From: Trichomonas vaginalis G3
Lineage: Eukaryota > Parabasalia > Trichomonadida > Trichomonadidae
Assembly (NCBI RefSeq): GCF_026262505.1
Contig: NC_067205.1
Location: 26,355,693-26,419,692, forward strand
Length of the DNA: 64,000 nt
Direction of reading: 5' to 3'
A program made the position numbers and the translations under genes. Of this stretch, positions 46,041-55,190 are shown in pieces. The stretch's first letter is position 1, and every line of letters starts with the position of its first letter. The notes below the pieces were generated by a model. The model did not search any database, was not told where the DNA came from, and saw only the letters and a program-made list of their open reading frames with translations.

Positions 46041-46655
46041 ATGAGAAGCAAATCCATCTTAGCTGGTGCCGTTAATGTTCCAATTGAACCAACATCAAAT
46101 GTTGACTCACGAACGACAAACAATATTGTCATAAAGAACTATAGTTCAGAGTGTTTGAAAGAAAAAGAACCAGAACTGAAATCCGTGAATTTAAACTCAG
46201 CTTCAAACGCTAACGCTACATCAGATGTTAAGTTAGAGTATCCACCACTGGACCAAGTTCTTTCAAGAGAAGCCAACGACAACCCTTACACAAATGTTCA
46301 AACAAATCCTTCAGATAACGTAGACCATTACCTTCTTCAGTTATACCAAACAATTTTACTCAAAGACGATAAGAAGCTTTTGACAAATCTTATAAGCAAG
46401 AACCAAATAATTCTAACAAAGGAGGACCTTGAAAATGTTATATCACGAATAACAGGGAAACAATGTGTCATTGACTATCTCGACCCTGAAATCGAATGCT
46501 GTGGTCAAACGCCACCATTCATGAAAATAGGTAACATCCGCATCATTGAAACACCAGGAACTACAGGAGTTGAGTTTAAGTATAAATATTCGAACGAGTA
46601 TACAAAACTTTCAACAGAATATAAGCTTTGTTTGAAATATGTTTTAGTAAATTAA
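46041..46655 (+). CDS. Conserved CCG-motif Maverick protein of family B, 204 aa
   Basis: Homologue of the family A gene at 9748-12167 and 40379-40959. The N-terminal part is variable and Asn/Ser-rich; a helical part follows (YLLQLYQTILLKDDKKLLTN); then IDYLDPEIECCG, IGNIRIIETPG, FKYKYS and a C-terminal LKYVLVN. The paired Cys and the final strand pattern are the signature of the family. The frame is whole. Its neighbours are the same small gene and penton-like gene as in family A, which supports a virion function. Confidence 0.7.
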   Translation: MRSKSILAGAVNVPIEPTSNVDSRTTNNIVIKNYSSECLKEKEPELKSVNLNSASNANATSDVKLEYPPLDQVLSREANDNPYTNVQTNPSDNVDHYLLQLYQTILLKDDKKLLTNLISKNQIILTKEDLENVISRITGKQCVIDYLDPEIECCGQTPPFMKIGNIRIIETPGTTGVEFKYKYSNEYTKLSTEYKLCLKYVLVN

Positions 46656-46921
46656 AGCAATTTGTAATATCTATCCAAAACTTCTTCAACAGTATCGAAC
46701 TCATCTTCATAATGCAAACCTAATCTTATTGACTTGGTGCAGTTTTCACTAACACAATATAGCGCTTTGCGCTCGGCGCCTTTGACGCCTTTTTCTGTTC
46801 TCTTGACTGACATAACTAACTCATTTGTTTCATCAAACAGCAATAACCAAAGTTCATGACCTAATACATAACATTCATACTTTATATTTTTAGCTCTGAG
46901 TTCTCTTGTAAGCTGTTGCAT
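46652..46921 (-). CDS. 89-aa conserved Maverick protein with in-frame hairpin element
   Basis: Opens MQQLTRELRAKNIKYECYVL and ends FDTVEEVLDRYYKLL. It corresponds to the small gene at 40143-40372 in A2. A middle phrase (VKGAERKAL) is encoded by hairpin element 46761-46789. It overlaps the end of the penton-like gene upstream and meets the 46041 gene tail to tail. Function unknown. Confidence 0.6.
   Translation of the reverse strand: MQQLTRELRAKNIKYECYVLGHELWLLLFDETNELVMSVKRTEKGVKGAERKALYCVSENCTKSIRLGLHYEDEFDTVEEVLDRYYKLL
46761..46789. repeat. Double-hairpin element 2 (in frame in 46652 gene)
   Basis: AGCGCTTTGCGCT (46761-46773) and GGCGCCTTTGACGCC (46775-46789). The second hairpin is partly degenerate. 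Confidence 0.65.
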
Positions 46922-47658
46922 TTAATATTTTCTAAAAAGTCAACTTCAACAGTCATTCGCACTGGTGCCTTCAGTTCTACAGGCTCTCCTTGAAAGTCAA
47001 CAAGTCTGAATTGCATGTCTTTCAAATTATGAGGACTAATGCGAACCCATTTACCTAAATGAGTTACTATGACAGGAACGTTTGGAATGAACATTGAATT
47101 GACTGCATAACAGAAGGATTTATATTCTACTGAACCTTTACTATTAACTCCTGAAATACCTGTGACATTAGCTATTTTTGACTCAACGTATAAACAATTA
47201 CCATAACATACGTATGGAACAGATTTCATCTCAATCGTTTTGTCAACACTTTTCAAAGGACATGTCATATGGTATGCTCCCAGAAGCAATTGAACTCTAT
47301 GACTCATTCGTGTTATCTTAAACTCCTTCGCATAACTGAACTTCAAAACTCCTGCAATAAGTTTAACATTCATTAAGTTTTCTTCGTTCTCCTTGTTTAT
47401 TGTAGTATTTATGAGCGCATTTAACACTCCAGCTAATGTTTCCATCTTATATTCTACATTATTGTGAAATCTTATTTCGTGCTTCTTTCCATCTATTTCA
47501 AGCTCCATGAAATCTGTTTCATCTGTTATAACGAATGAAGCGATAGTATTGAAGTCAACAACTCTGAAAGCAAGCGCTTCATTCTGAAGACCTAAGTTTG
47601 TTTGTAGCTTTACTGTCCCGTATTCGTTTGGGTCTGTACTTTGCAAATAGAACAACAT
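46882..47658 (-). CDS. Penton-like minor capsid protein of family B, 258 aa
   Basis: The start MLFYLQSTDPNEYG at 47658 leaves a 17-bp divergent promoter to the fibre gene. Near the C terminus LVDFQGEPVELKAPVRMTV and EVDFLENI match the family A candidate (LVDANFVPVKLLCPMYLSM). The body is beta-rich with the ALAFRVVDFN and VTHLGKWVRISPHNL phrases. The penton-like gene lying head to head with the fibre gene is suggestive, since pentons and fibres form the vertex in adenovirus-type capsids. Confidence 0.65.
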   Translation of the reverse strand: MLFYLQSTDPNEYGTVKLQTNLGLQNEALAFRVVDFNTIASFVITDETDFMELEIDGKKHEIRFHNNVEYKMETLAGVLNALINTTINKENEENLMNVKLIAGVLKFSYAKEFKITRMSHRVQLLLGAYHMTCPLKSVDKTIEMKSVPYVCYGNCLYVESKIANVTGISGVNSKGSVEYKSFCYAVNSMFIPNVPVIVTHLGKWVRISPHNLKDMQFRLVDFQGEPVELKAPVRMTVEVDFLENIKCNSLQENSELKI

Positions 47659-47675
47659 TTTATTCTCATTAAAAT
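47659..47675. promoter_or_regulatory. 17-bp bidirectional promoter between penton-like and fibre genes
   Basis: TTTATTCTCATTAAAAT separates the start codons at 47658 (minus) and 47676 (plus). It has TTTTA on one strand and TAAAA on the other. Confidence 0.6.
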
Positions 47676-48262
47676 ATGAGTATTGCTGCATATGCGTATG
47701 AAGCTGACAGAGCTAAACGTTTATATTTTGGTCAATACTCTCTCACACTTACTGACAAATATATTGTTATTTCTGATGGAAATACCGAGAAATACATAAC
47801 ATGGAAGGACTATGAAAAGTTTGACCCTATTTTAACTCCATGCACTATGCCATTCATTGTAAATGGTGAAGTTGTCATGAAGAACGACACAACTGTTTAT
47901 AGGTCTGTATATGAAGCGTTAGAATATATGTTGAATTATAATCCCGAAAGATTTGACCCAAGCACTACGTCATGTACAATGCCTTTTATTAAGGATGGTG
48001 AAATCGTAAGAGTTCCGAATTCAACGGTTTACACAGCTGTTCAAAACAGTTTACAAAACATTTTAGCGAATATCTTTAATTCAGAAACTACAGAAATAAA
48101 ATTACCATATATAACAGATGCTAAAGAAATTAAATCAAAAACGACAACATTATTTACGTCACTTAATGATTTAATGACTTATATCATTAATATTCCTGCA
48201 CCAACTACAGCATTTGATCCAAACTCGACGGTTTGCAGTGTACCTTTCATAAAGTCGCAAAC

Positions 48263-48315
48263 GGACTCTTTGAGTCCTGAAGGTCTTTCAGACCGAAGCG
48301 ACCAGGGCGAAGCCC
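48263..48315. repeat. Hairpin element 3 (three hairpins, in frame in fibre gene)
   Basis: GGACTCTTTGAGTCC (48263-48277), GGTCTTTCAGACC (48282-48294) and GGGCGAAGCCC (48305-48315) in a row. They encode the out-of-character phrase DSLSPEGLSDRSDQGEAHD. Confidence 0.8.
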
Positions 48316-48991
48316 ATGACAGTTCATTAATTGTTTTAAGGGATTCAACAGTTAATGAATCATTAAAGGCGTCATTAATGAAAATCATTGATTTTAATTC
48401 ATTCACGAATACATATAATTCATTCATTAATGTTTCATATGCTTCTAAAGAAGGTGAGCCAAAAACTATCGATAAAGCGGTGTATGAAATAAAAGCATCA
48501 ACGACGAAATTGAATTCGTTAACTTTTGACGGTGATAGTTTCGTTAATGACATAACATCGGGGAAAACAATTTTAACGAAAGAATATTTAAAATCTCATG
48601 TTAGTGAGTTCGTTGAAATTGAAAAAGAAGGTGGAATTAAGTTCGATCCACTGAATTTCATTTTCAGCTTAGCGAATGCGGGTGTTAGTTTCGCTGAATG
48701 GACAACTATACAGAGTGAAATAAATGCAATATGGACGTTTTTGGGGTCAAAAGCGGGAATGGGTGAGCTTGTAAATGCTGCAAGAACATTAGGTGAAACA
48801 GGAAATTTTGTAGATGGTTTTAAAAGACTTGTTTCAAATGTTTTAACAAACACAAAGAAATTATTTAGATATACCATACATAACGGACGGATTTTCGAAC
48901 AGGTAGCAACAAACCCTCCGGTTATGGCTGCGTTGATGATGGTTAGAGATATAAAACCACGTAACGACGGGAACGAAGAACATGAACAACA

Positions 48992-49022
48992 GAGCCCAAC
49001 GGGCTCAGAGCCACATAGTGGC
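48992..49022. repeat. Double-hairpin element 4 (in frame in fibre gene)
   Basis: GAGCCCAACGGGCTC (48992-49006) and GCCACATAGTGGC (49010-49022); encodes SPTGSEPHSGED. Confidence 0.8.
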
Positions 49023-51203
49023 GAGGATACTGGTCGGGTTATTCAAGACATTAAAAACGTGTATCCTGAAGTTATTGATTTATTTAGAGGAGTTAATGAT
49101 TCAATTTCAAAACATTCTATAACCCTCGATGAAGAGAATAAATTAACAGATTATATATTCGTCATTATTGCAGAATTAATGAAGAGAATAAATGAAAAAG
49201 GAATTGGTGATATCATTAATGTCAGCGATGTAATGATGAAAAGAAATTTTGACTCATTATTTACAAAACCGAAAACAGAATATAGTCTTTATGACGTAAT
49301 TACCGAATTAATGAAAAAGATTAATGATAATAAGAGTTCTGGCGGAAGAGTTGAATTAGAAGTGAATGATGTTAATGAGAAATTAGCCGAAAAAGCAGAA
49401 AAAACCACGTTCATTATATAACTTCAGACGAACAGATTATAACGGACTACCATGGATATTTAACACGAAGTGATGAAGCGAAGACAAAAAATGTTAATGA
49501 AAGAAGATATAAATACATTCGTGCTAAAGGTTATGACATAAGCTGTACTGTACAGTATGACACAGGTAAAGCACCAGAAGCATTTAGTTATAACGATGAA
49601 ATTTATGCCTCTACTTTCTCTGTTAATGGTGTATTAGTTGAACCAAGATTTATGTTAAGAGTTAAGGCAAAAATAACGTTTGAAGATGCTATTAAAAGTA
49701 AAGCTGACAAAGTTGAACTTGACGCAACGAACAAAGTTTTGAAATCTCATAAACACAACATCTCCGATATAAATGAACTTCAAACTTCTTTAGACAGTAA
49801 AGCTGACAAGAACCATACACATAAATCCTTCACTACTGTTAGAGCAGACGACATAATATTGAACTTTGACCTTGGTTCAAGTGCACCATTAGAAAATCCA
49901 AGTACAAGCGTAAAAGATACTCTTAACAGTTTAGATAACAGTTGCAGGAACATTGAAAGTCATGCCAGAAACTTTGAAGCACATGAACTACCAGCAATGT
50001 TAGATAAGAAAGCAGACAAGAACCATACACATAAATCCTTCACAACTGTTGCTATAGAAAGTATTGAAGGAACGGTTGAAGAAACTGGTGGGGATGCATT
50101 ATATTGTAAACCTCCTAACTTTCCACAAGGTTTAACATCGGATGACGACATAACGACGATGAGAAACATTAGATGTAAAGATGTTTATGTCATGAAGGAT
50201 GAACATAATATTAAATTCACTGCTCAAGATTTATATGACAAGAAAGCAGACAAGAACCATACACATAAATCCTTCACTACTGTTAGAGCAGACGACATAA
50301 TATTGAACTTTGACCTTGGTTCAAGTGCACCTTTAGAGAATCCGAGTACAAGCGTAAAAGATACTCTTAACAATTTAGATAAGAGTTGCAGGAATACCGA
50401 AGATCATGCCAGAAACTTTGAAGCATATGAACTACCAGCAATGTTAGACAAGAAAGCAGATAAAACTTATGTGGATGCAGAACTAACAAAGAAATTTTCG
50501 AAACCAGATACAATGACATTTACAACAGAAATTATAAATGGTGAACCAGCAACTCCATTTGAATTTGTTAGAGGTCTTCAACCAGATACTTTTGAATTTT
50601 TCTTGGATAATTCTATTGAACTAACATTACATTATAAAAGTGGAACAAATGCAACATTTCATCCGGGAGATACATTCCAAATGGTATTTAATGACATAAG
50701 TTCTTTAGAATATGTTTATAGAGTTATGAGCATATATGATTTAATATATCCTATAGGAGCTGTTTATACGTCTATGAATCCAATAAATCCAAACACTTTA
50801 TTTGGTGGTAGATGGTATGAAATAGTTGACAGTTTTCCATTCTACACTAATACGCAGTCAATGAAGATGGGAGGTTCAAAGAAAATAGGTATTGAAAACC
50901 TTCCTTCACATATGCATAGGTTCAGTGGAAGAACATCTGTGGAAGGAAACCATTCACATTCAATAACAAAAAGAGGTTATACAAATCTTGCAGCGGGTTC
51001 GGATAGACAGGGAATGCATAGATATGATATCACAACTGACCCCAAAGATGTTAGCACAGGTATTTTCTGTGGAACTGCAGGAAATCATACACATGTTGTA
51101 GCTGGTATTACAGACCCAGCAGGTAATGGAAAAGATTATATGCCTCCTTATATAACAATGCACGCTTGGATACGAGTTGGTTAAAATCTTTAACTTTACA
51201 TAA

Positions 51204-52289
51204 ATGAGCTTGAAAGAAGTATTCGAACAACATCCATGGAGGTCATTTAAGAAGTTCAATGAAGCTGCAAAGAGTTCGGGATTTACTAACAGAGCTGAAG
51301 TGAAAAGGTTCTTTGACAAAAATGTTGTACATCAAACAAAAATAAATCCTTACGACTACTTTTTACCAATTTACTCCAACACTCCTGACGCATACCAATT
51401 TGACACTCTCATTCAAAGCAGAAAAGGAGGACATAAACCATTCCTCATCTTCATAAATGTTAACACTCGTAAAGCATATGCGTATATAATGAGAAATAAA
51501 GGAACTCATGAAGTGTTAAGAGTTTTACAAAAGTTTGTAGCAGAACATAGCCCAAGTATTTTAACATCAGACCAAGACGGTGCATACCTCAGCAACGAAA
51601 TCACAGAATTTCTCATTAAGCATAACATAACTCACTACACTACTGAAGACCATAACCATAACATACTCGGTATCATTAACCGCTTCATAAGGACTCTCAG
51701 AGATTTAAATCAAGAGCGAGACTTTACCGAAGAAACAATGAAACATTTTCTCGAAGTATATAATTCCTCAACACATTCTACAACAGGACATACACCAAAT
51801 TCAATGACACAACAACAAGAAGAAAAGTATATACAAAAGAAACGAAGCCAAACACAAAATATCAGAAATTCAACACAATTTACTCTCATTCCTGGTACAA
51901 AAGTTCGTGTAGTTCTTGACGACAAACCATTGACAAAGAAACGTTTAAGGTTAAGTCGAAATTATTATATCGTAGACTCTACGCAAGGTAATGGATATCT
52001 TATAAAAGCTGCTGACGACTCCATAGCATTTTACCCTCGACATAAATTAGTCGAAAGTAGTAATGGCAAACTTGCTGAAACCATTGACGAAGCAAAGCGA
52101 GGAGTGGTTATTGAAATACTTGACTATAACACAAACGATGACACTTATAAAGTAAGATATGAAGGAGGCGTTGAAGATGTTATACCATCTAAGAACTTGA
52201 GAGAATCTAAACCAACTCATCTGGGACCATTAGAGCGGGAGTACTGGAAAGATAAAAACATGCCAGAAAGAATAAGAAAATTCTTCTAA
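51204..52289 (+). CDS. Polinton-type rve integrase with chromodomain-like tail, 361 aa (family B)
   Basis: Inserts element DNA into the chromosome. A short N-terminal helical region (residues 1-45) leads into the rve fold: YQFDTLIQSRKGGHKPFLIF around 64-83, NTRKAYAYIMRNKGTHE, SILTSDQDGAYLSNEITEFL around 118-137, and ILGIINRFIRTLRDL. The C-terminal third has LIPGTKVRVVLDD, and YKVRYEGGVEDVIPSKNLRE, a chromo/SH3-like barrel as in other Maverick integrases. It lies directly after the fibre gene. The A2 integrase (26901-27855) is only distantly similar. Confidence 0.85.
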   Translation: MSLKEVFEQHPWRSFKKFNEAAKSSGFTNRAEVKRFFDKNVVHQTKINPYDYFLPIYSNTPDAYQFDTLIQSRKGGHKPFLIFINVNTRKAYAYIMRNKGTHEVLRVLQKFVAEHSPSILTSDQDGAYLSNEITEFLIKHNITHYTTEDHNHNILGIINRFIRTLRDLNQERDFTEETMKHFLEVYNSSTHSTTGHTPNSMTQQQEEKYIQKKRSQTQNIRNSTQFTLIPGTKVRVVLDDKPLTKKRLRLSRNYYIVDSTQGNGYLIKAADDSIAFYPRHKLVESSNGKLAETIDEAKRGVVIEILDYNTNDDTYKVRYEGGVEDVIPSKNLRESKPTHLGPLEREYWKDKNMPERIRKFF

Positions 52290-52319
52290 ACTTTTTCGTT
52301 GGATGTAAATCAGACAAAA

Positions 52320-52380
52320 ATATAATTTAGGTGAAGAGGTGAGATTTCACCTGTTTTCTCACCTCTTTTTTCACCTCTTG
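52320..52380. repeat. Palindrome unit, core GGTGAGATTTCACC
   Basis: Core at 52338-52351, flanked by TTTAGGTGAAGA and spaced TTTTCTCACCTCTTTTTTCACC. One of the GGTGA-type units, lying between the integrase and the 52426 gene. Confidence 0.7.
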
Positions 52381-52425
52381 AACTTTTTATAACATTCGGT
52401 CATAACTTCATCAATTTCATTTAAA

Positions 52426-52866
52426 TCACGATTTAAAAAACTCATTGACTTCATCTTCAACCGTGTCATCTTGTAATAAGAATATTTTCTTTAGTTTCAT
52501 GTCAACATCCCGAACAGCACAAAGGATAAAATCATATTCATTTCTTCCGTTAAACATACTTTTTCTTTCTCGTTCATCGTTAAATAAATTATTGAAAATA
52601 TAAACAGCGGTGTAAAAGTTATGTACTGTGTTAAATGTTGAAGCTTCACCTATTTTAGATTTTAGGATTCTTTTAGTAAGTAAATTGTTATCGTTCTTTC
52701 TCTTTTCCTTATCGTTCATGTCGAATCTGTCGAACCACATATCCTGTATTTCATCGAATTTACGAACTATAGAATCCGTCATTTCCCTGGTTAATGAGGG
52801 GTAATCATTATTAATTTTTTCATATAATTTGTCCATATGATTTTCATCGACGTTTCCGGAAAGCAT
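52426..52866 (-). CDS. Helical charged accessory protein, 146 aa
   Basis: Opens MLSGNVDENHMDKLYEKINN and contains IVRKFDEIQDMWFDRFDMND, ASTFNTVHNFYTAVYIFNNL and a Glu/Asp-rich end (DDTVEDEVNEFFKS). It is predicted all-helical by its heptad-like pattern. It is bounded on both sides by GGTGA-type palindrome units, like the family X and KilA-N genes, so I place it among the accessory cargo. No family is recognised. Confidence 0.5.
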   Translation of the reverse strand: MLSGNVDENHMDKLYEKINNDYPSLTREMTDSIVRKFDEIQDMWFDRFDMNDKEKRKNDNNLLTKRILKSKIGEASTFNTVHNFYTAVYIFNNLFNDERERKSMFNGRNEYDFILCAVRDVDMKLKKIFLLQDDTVEDEVNEFFKS

Positions 52867-52889
52867 TTAATTAAAGCAAAAATATATTA

Positions 52890-52970
52890 TAGGTGAAGAG
52901 GTGAGATGTCACCCGTTTTCTCACCTGTGTGCTAGATGTCACCCGTTTTCTCTGTTTTCTCACCCCAGTT
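52890..52970. repeat. Palindrome unit, core GGTGAGATGTCACC
   Basis: Core at 52900-52913, followed by a partly duplicated GTCACCCGTTTTCTC arm. It marks the far end of the family X gene that follows. The stretch 52971-53084 reads as a decayed continuation of that gene's tail. Confidence 0.7.
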
Positions 52971-53084
52971 TTTCACAAGCGTTTTACATGAATTGTACGA
53001 TGTATATTTGAAATCCTAAACAATTTCGTAGCTTCTATTTCTTCTGTCAGTATGTCAAAAGTTTTAACAATGCCGAAAGTTTCT

Positions 53085-53936
53085 TTATTTCTTCTTGACG
53101 TCAGATAGAAGGAAATCGTCAGCAGTTGGATAGTTTTTGTTCAGAAATGCTAACATGTCCATTTTATTTTCTGCTGGCTTTTCTGCTTCTTTCTTTAAGT
53201 CTGCATAGTCGTTTCGCATTCTTTCTATCTCTTTGACGGAGTAGTTATATTTCCTAATTGCTGCTTTACATTTAGAACATTGCGGATTCATTTTTGCGTT
53301 ATATTCTGAAACCTTACCTGCTAAAACAACTAAGGCGTCAATGGTTTTCTTTAACTCAAAAGCAGTTGGTCTTATCTGTTCGTTCCATATTTTACCTCTT
53401 CTATCTTTATCTCTTATCTGCCATACACATTCAGCAACTAACGAAACAAAGTTATCGTAGGTCTTAAACTCCCCGGATTTATATATGTCAGAAACATTCT
53501 TATATACCATGTCGCAATCTTTGTCCATAACCTTATGGTTGCAATGAAATCCTAGAAACTCATAGTTTACCTTTCGAATGAACTTCTTTATTTCTACTGA
53601 GTCAGTTGGTTTCACTTCTATTTCATCGAATTCAGGAATAGTTAGTTTTTGATGCTGAATTTCAGGTAGTTTAGGTAAATGGTCAATAATGTCCTGCATT
53701 TCATAAAGATACTGTTCATTTGTTTCATCTTTCGCACTACAGTCTAAATTACTTGTTAAAAGTTCTTGCTTTATCTTCTGGATTTTTGTTTCGAAAGTAT
53801 ATGAAGAAGGAATGAAGCTTTTCATCTCTACTAACATAGATGTTGGATTCATGACTAACGAGTTTGGTGAAGTTGTTGTGGACAGAGTCCCGCCGTTCGC
53901 GGCTTGAATTGTTGTTGTGCCGATTGTTGAAATCAT
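53085..53936 (-). pseudogene. Family X accessory gene (family B copy), broken near one end
   Basis: Opens MISTIGTTTIQAANGGTLST at 53936 and shares the full set of family X landmarks (NSLVMNPTSMLVEMK, CNHKVMDKDCDM, CSKCKAAIRKYNYSV). It sits in the opposite orientation to the A copies relative to the element, again between palindrome arrays. It is close in sequence to the A copies although the core genes of A and B are very diverged, so the cassette has moved between lineages. About one break. Confidence 0.7.
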
Positions 53937-54000
53937 ATCTTTACATACAAAATAAAAAAATAAATAAAAATAAAATTAGCGTTATTTTTTATTTCGGGAA

Positions 54001-54360
54001 AATTCATGAGGTGAGAAAAGAGGTGAGAAAACAGGTGAGATGTCACCACTTCACCTAAACATTATTTTTGGTCATTTACACTCATTTACGAAGAAGTTAT
54101 GACAAAGCATTTACGAAGAAGTTATGACAAAGCATTTACGAAGAAGTTATGACAAATTCATGAGGGTGAGAAATTAGGTGAGAAAACAGGTGAGATGTCA
54201 CCTCTTCACCTATAATATATTTTTGGTCATTTACACTCATTTACGAAGAAGTTATGACAAAGCATTTACGAAGAAGTTATGACAAAGCATTTACGAAGAA
54301 GTTATGACAAAGTCACGAGGGTGAAAAAAGAGGTGACATCTCACCTCTTCACCTATAATA
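54001..54360. repeat. Palindrome and 25-bp repeat block upstream of family X gene (B)
   Basis: Cores GGTGAGATGTCACC at 54034-54047 and 54189-54202 and GGTGACATCTCACC at 54332-54345, with spaced GGTGAGAAAA arms. Interspersed are seven or so copies of ACGAAGAAGTTATGACAAAG, the family B variant of the 25-bp repeat. No gene. Confidence 0.85.
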
Positions 54361-54465
54361 TATTTTTGGTCAAAGCTTCCACGAGAGAAAAGATTCCTCA
54401 TTCGCTAAGGATTCCAAAAATGAAAAAATCATTGATTTCGGCTGAGAAAAAACAGCAAAACCCTT

Positions 54466-54528
54466 CTTCCACGGGAACAAAGAAATAAAGAAGAAATAAA
54501 GTAAATTTTTTATTTATTCCCGTGGAAG
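54466..54528. repeat. Inverted repeat with 12-bp perfect arms
   Basis: CTTCCACGGGAA (54466-54477) and TTCCCGTGGAAG (54517-54528) around a 39-nt AT-rich loop. Another CTTCCACG lies at about 54376. Possibly a transcription terminator or a small decayed element. Confidence 0.5.
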
Positions 54529-54594
54529 ATAGAGCACTTTTATGACACTTTTTATTCACGACAAACAAGACAAATAAAGAAAATAAGAAAATAC

Positions 54595-54667
54595 GGCGCT
54601 GTCGCGGTTCGAACCACAGACCTTGACCCCTCCATAACACCACCTTAGACCACTGTGCTACGTAGCC
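54595..54667 (-). other. tRNA-like sequence with internal pol III promoter boxes (tRNA pseudogene or SINE-like)
   Basis: On the minus strand an A box TAGCACAGTGGTCTAAGG and a B box GGTTCGAACC lie at tRNA-like spacing, and a TTTT follows about 3 nt after the end. Ends GGCTACG and CAGCGCC pair at only four of seven positions. The T stem and anticodon arm do not fold properly, so this is not a working tRNA. It could be a tRNA pseudogene or the head of a tRNA-derived SINE. Confidence 0.5.
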
Positions 54668-54708
54668 TGTCGACATAAGATTTTATAAATTGCATATTTG
54701 ACGTAAAT

Positions 54709-55083
54709 TTATTTCCATCTGGCTTCCCACTGCATAAGATATTCATACGTGTTTGTAAGACATTCATTAAACTTCTTTTCTATTGCATCTAATCTTGCGT
54801 TATTTTTTTCAATAACTTGTCTGTATTCTTCATCATCTCCAGCAGTGTTTGGGTCTTCACGTTTAAAATATTCATTGTTAACCAATTTTTTATCTACAAA
54901 TTTTATTAGTGTTTGATTCACTTCGTTATGATAACGGTCATATTCTTTCAATACGTAAGTGAAGACAAAATGCGTCGTACCTTCAATCTTAAAGCTTAAA
55001 GAACTTTCAACACAGTTTTGAGGGTCTGTCAGTGCGTCAATGAGATAGTATTCGAAGTCAGTCAATAATCTTTTTAAAGTCAT
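54709..55083 (-). CDS. Family B homologue of the small Lys/Glu-tailed protein, 124 aa
   Basis: Opens MTLKRLLTDFEYYLIDALTD and contains HFVFTYVLKEYDRYHNEVNQ then IKFVDKKLVNN. It lines up with FVLKFCFWEYDKNHKTLQRA and LKFVNDRLVDR of the family A gene at 6766-7209. A helical region with EKNNARLDAIEKKFNE follows. The charged tail of the A protein is missing and it ends MQWEARWK. Conservation across both lineages argues for a core function, not yet known. Confidence 0.65.
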   Translation of the reverse strand: MTLKRLLTDFEYYLIDALTDPQNCVESSLSFKIEGTTHFVFTYVLKEYDRYHNEVNQTLIKFVDKKLVNNEYFKREDPNTAGDDEEYRQVIEKNNARLDAIEKKFNECLTNTYEYLMQWEARWK

Positions 55084-55190
55084 TTCATACAGGATAAAAT
55101 TTAATGTTGTGAAGAAATAGTGTTTATCTCAGAAAAAATAAAGTTAGTTTTTATTTTATTTATTTTTTTATCCTGTATGTAAGAACAGTA

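Larger units (their letters stand above)
47676..51184 (+). pseudogene. Giant phage-tail-like fibre protein of family B (about one break)
   Basis: The N-terminal region has repeated units of (F/Y)DP-x-x-T-x-CTMPFI (twice) and a similar VCSVPFIKS, an anchor or shaft repeat. A long shaft follows. The second half repeats KADKNHTHKSFTTV, with two copies of the DDIILNFDLGSSAPLENP module (about 49849-50015 and 50290-50450) also found in A2. The C-terminal domain opens YPIGAVYTSMNPINPNTLFG, contains GGSKKIGIENLPSHMHRFSG and ends YMPPYITMHAWIRVG, a classic phage tail collar/fibre tip. Two hairpin elements lie in frame. It would mediate attachment. Only one break is apparent over 3.5 kb. Confidence 0.8.

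Noticed and set aside
48179-48877. Minus-strand frames opposite the family B fibre
   Set aside because: They are shadows of the plus-strand gene, which has clear repeat structure and a promoter.
54595-54667. Functional tRNA gene
   Set aside because: The boxes are good, but the acceptor, T and anticodon stems do not pair properly, so only tRNA-like is claimed.
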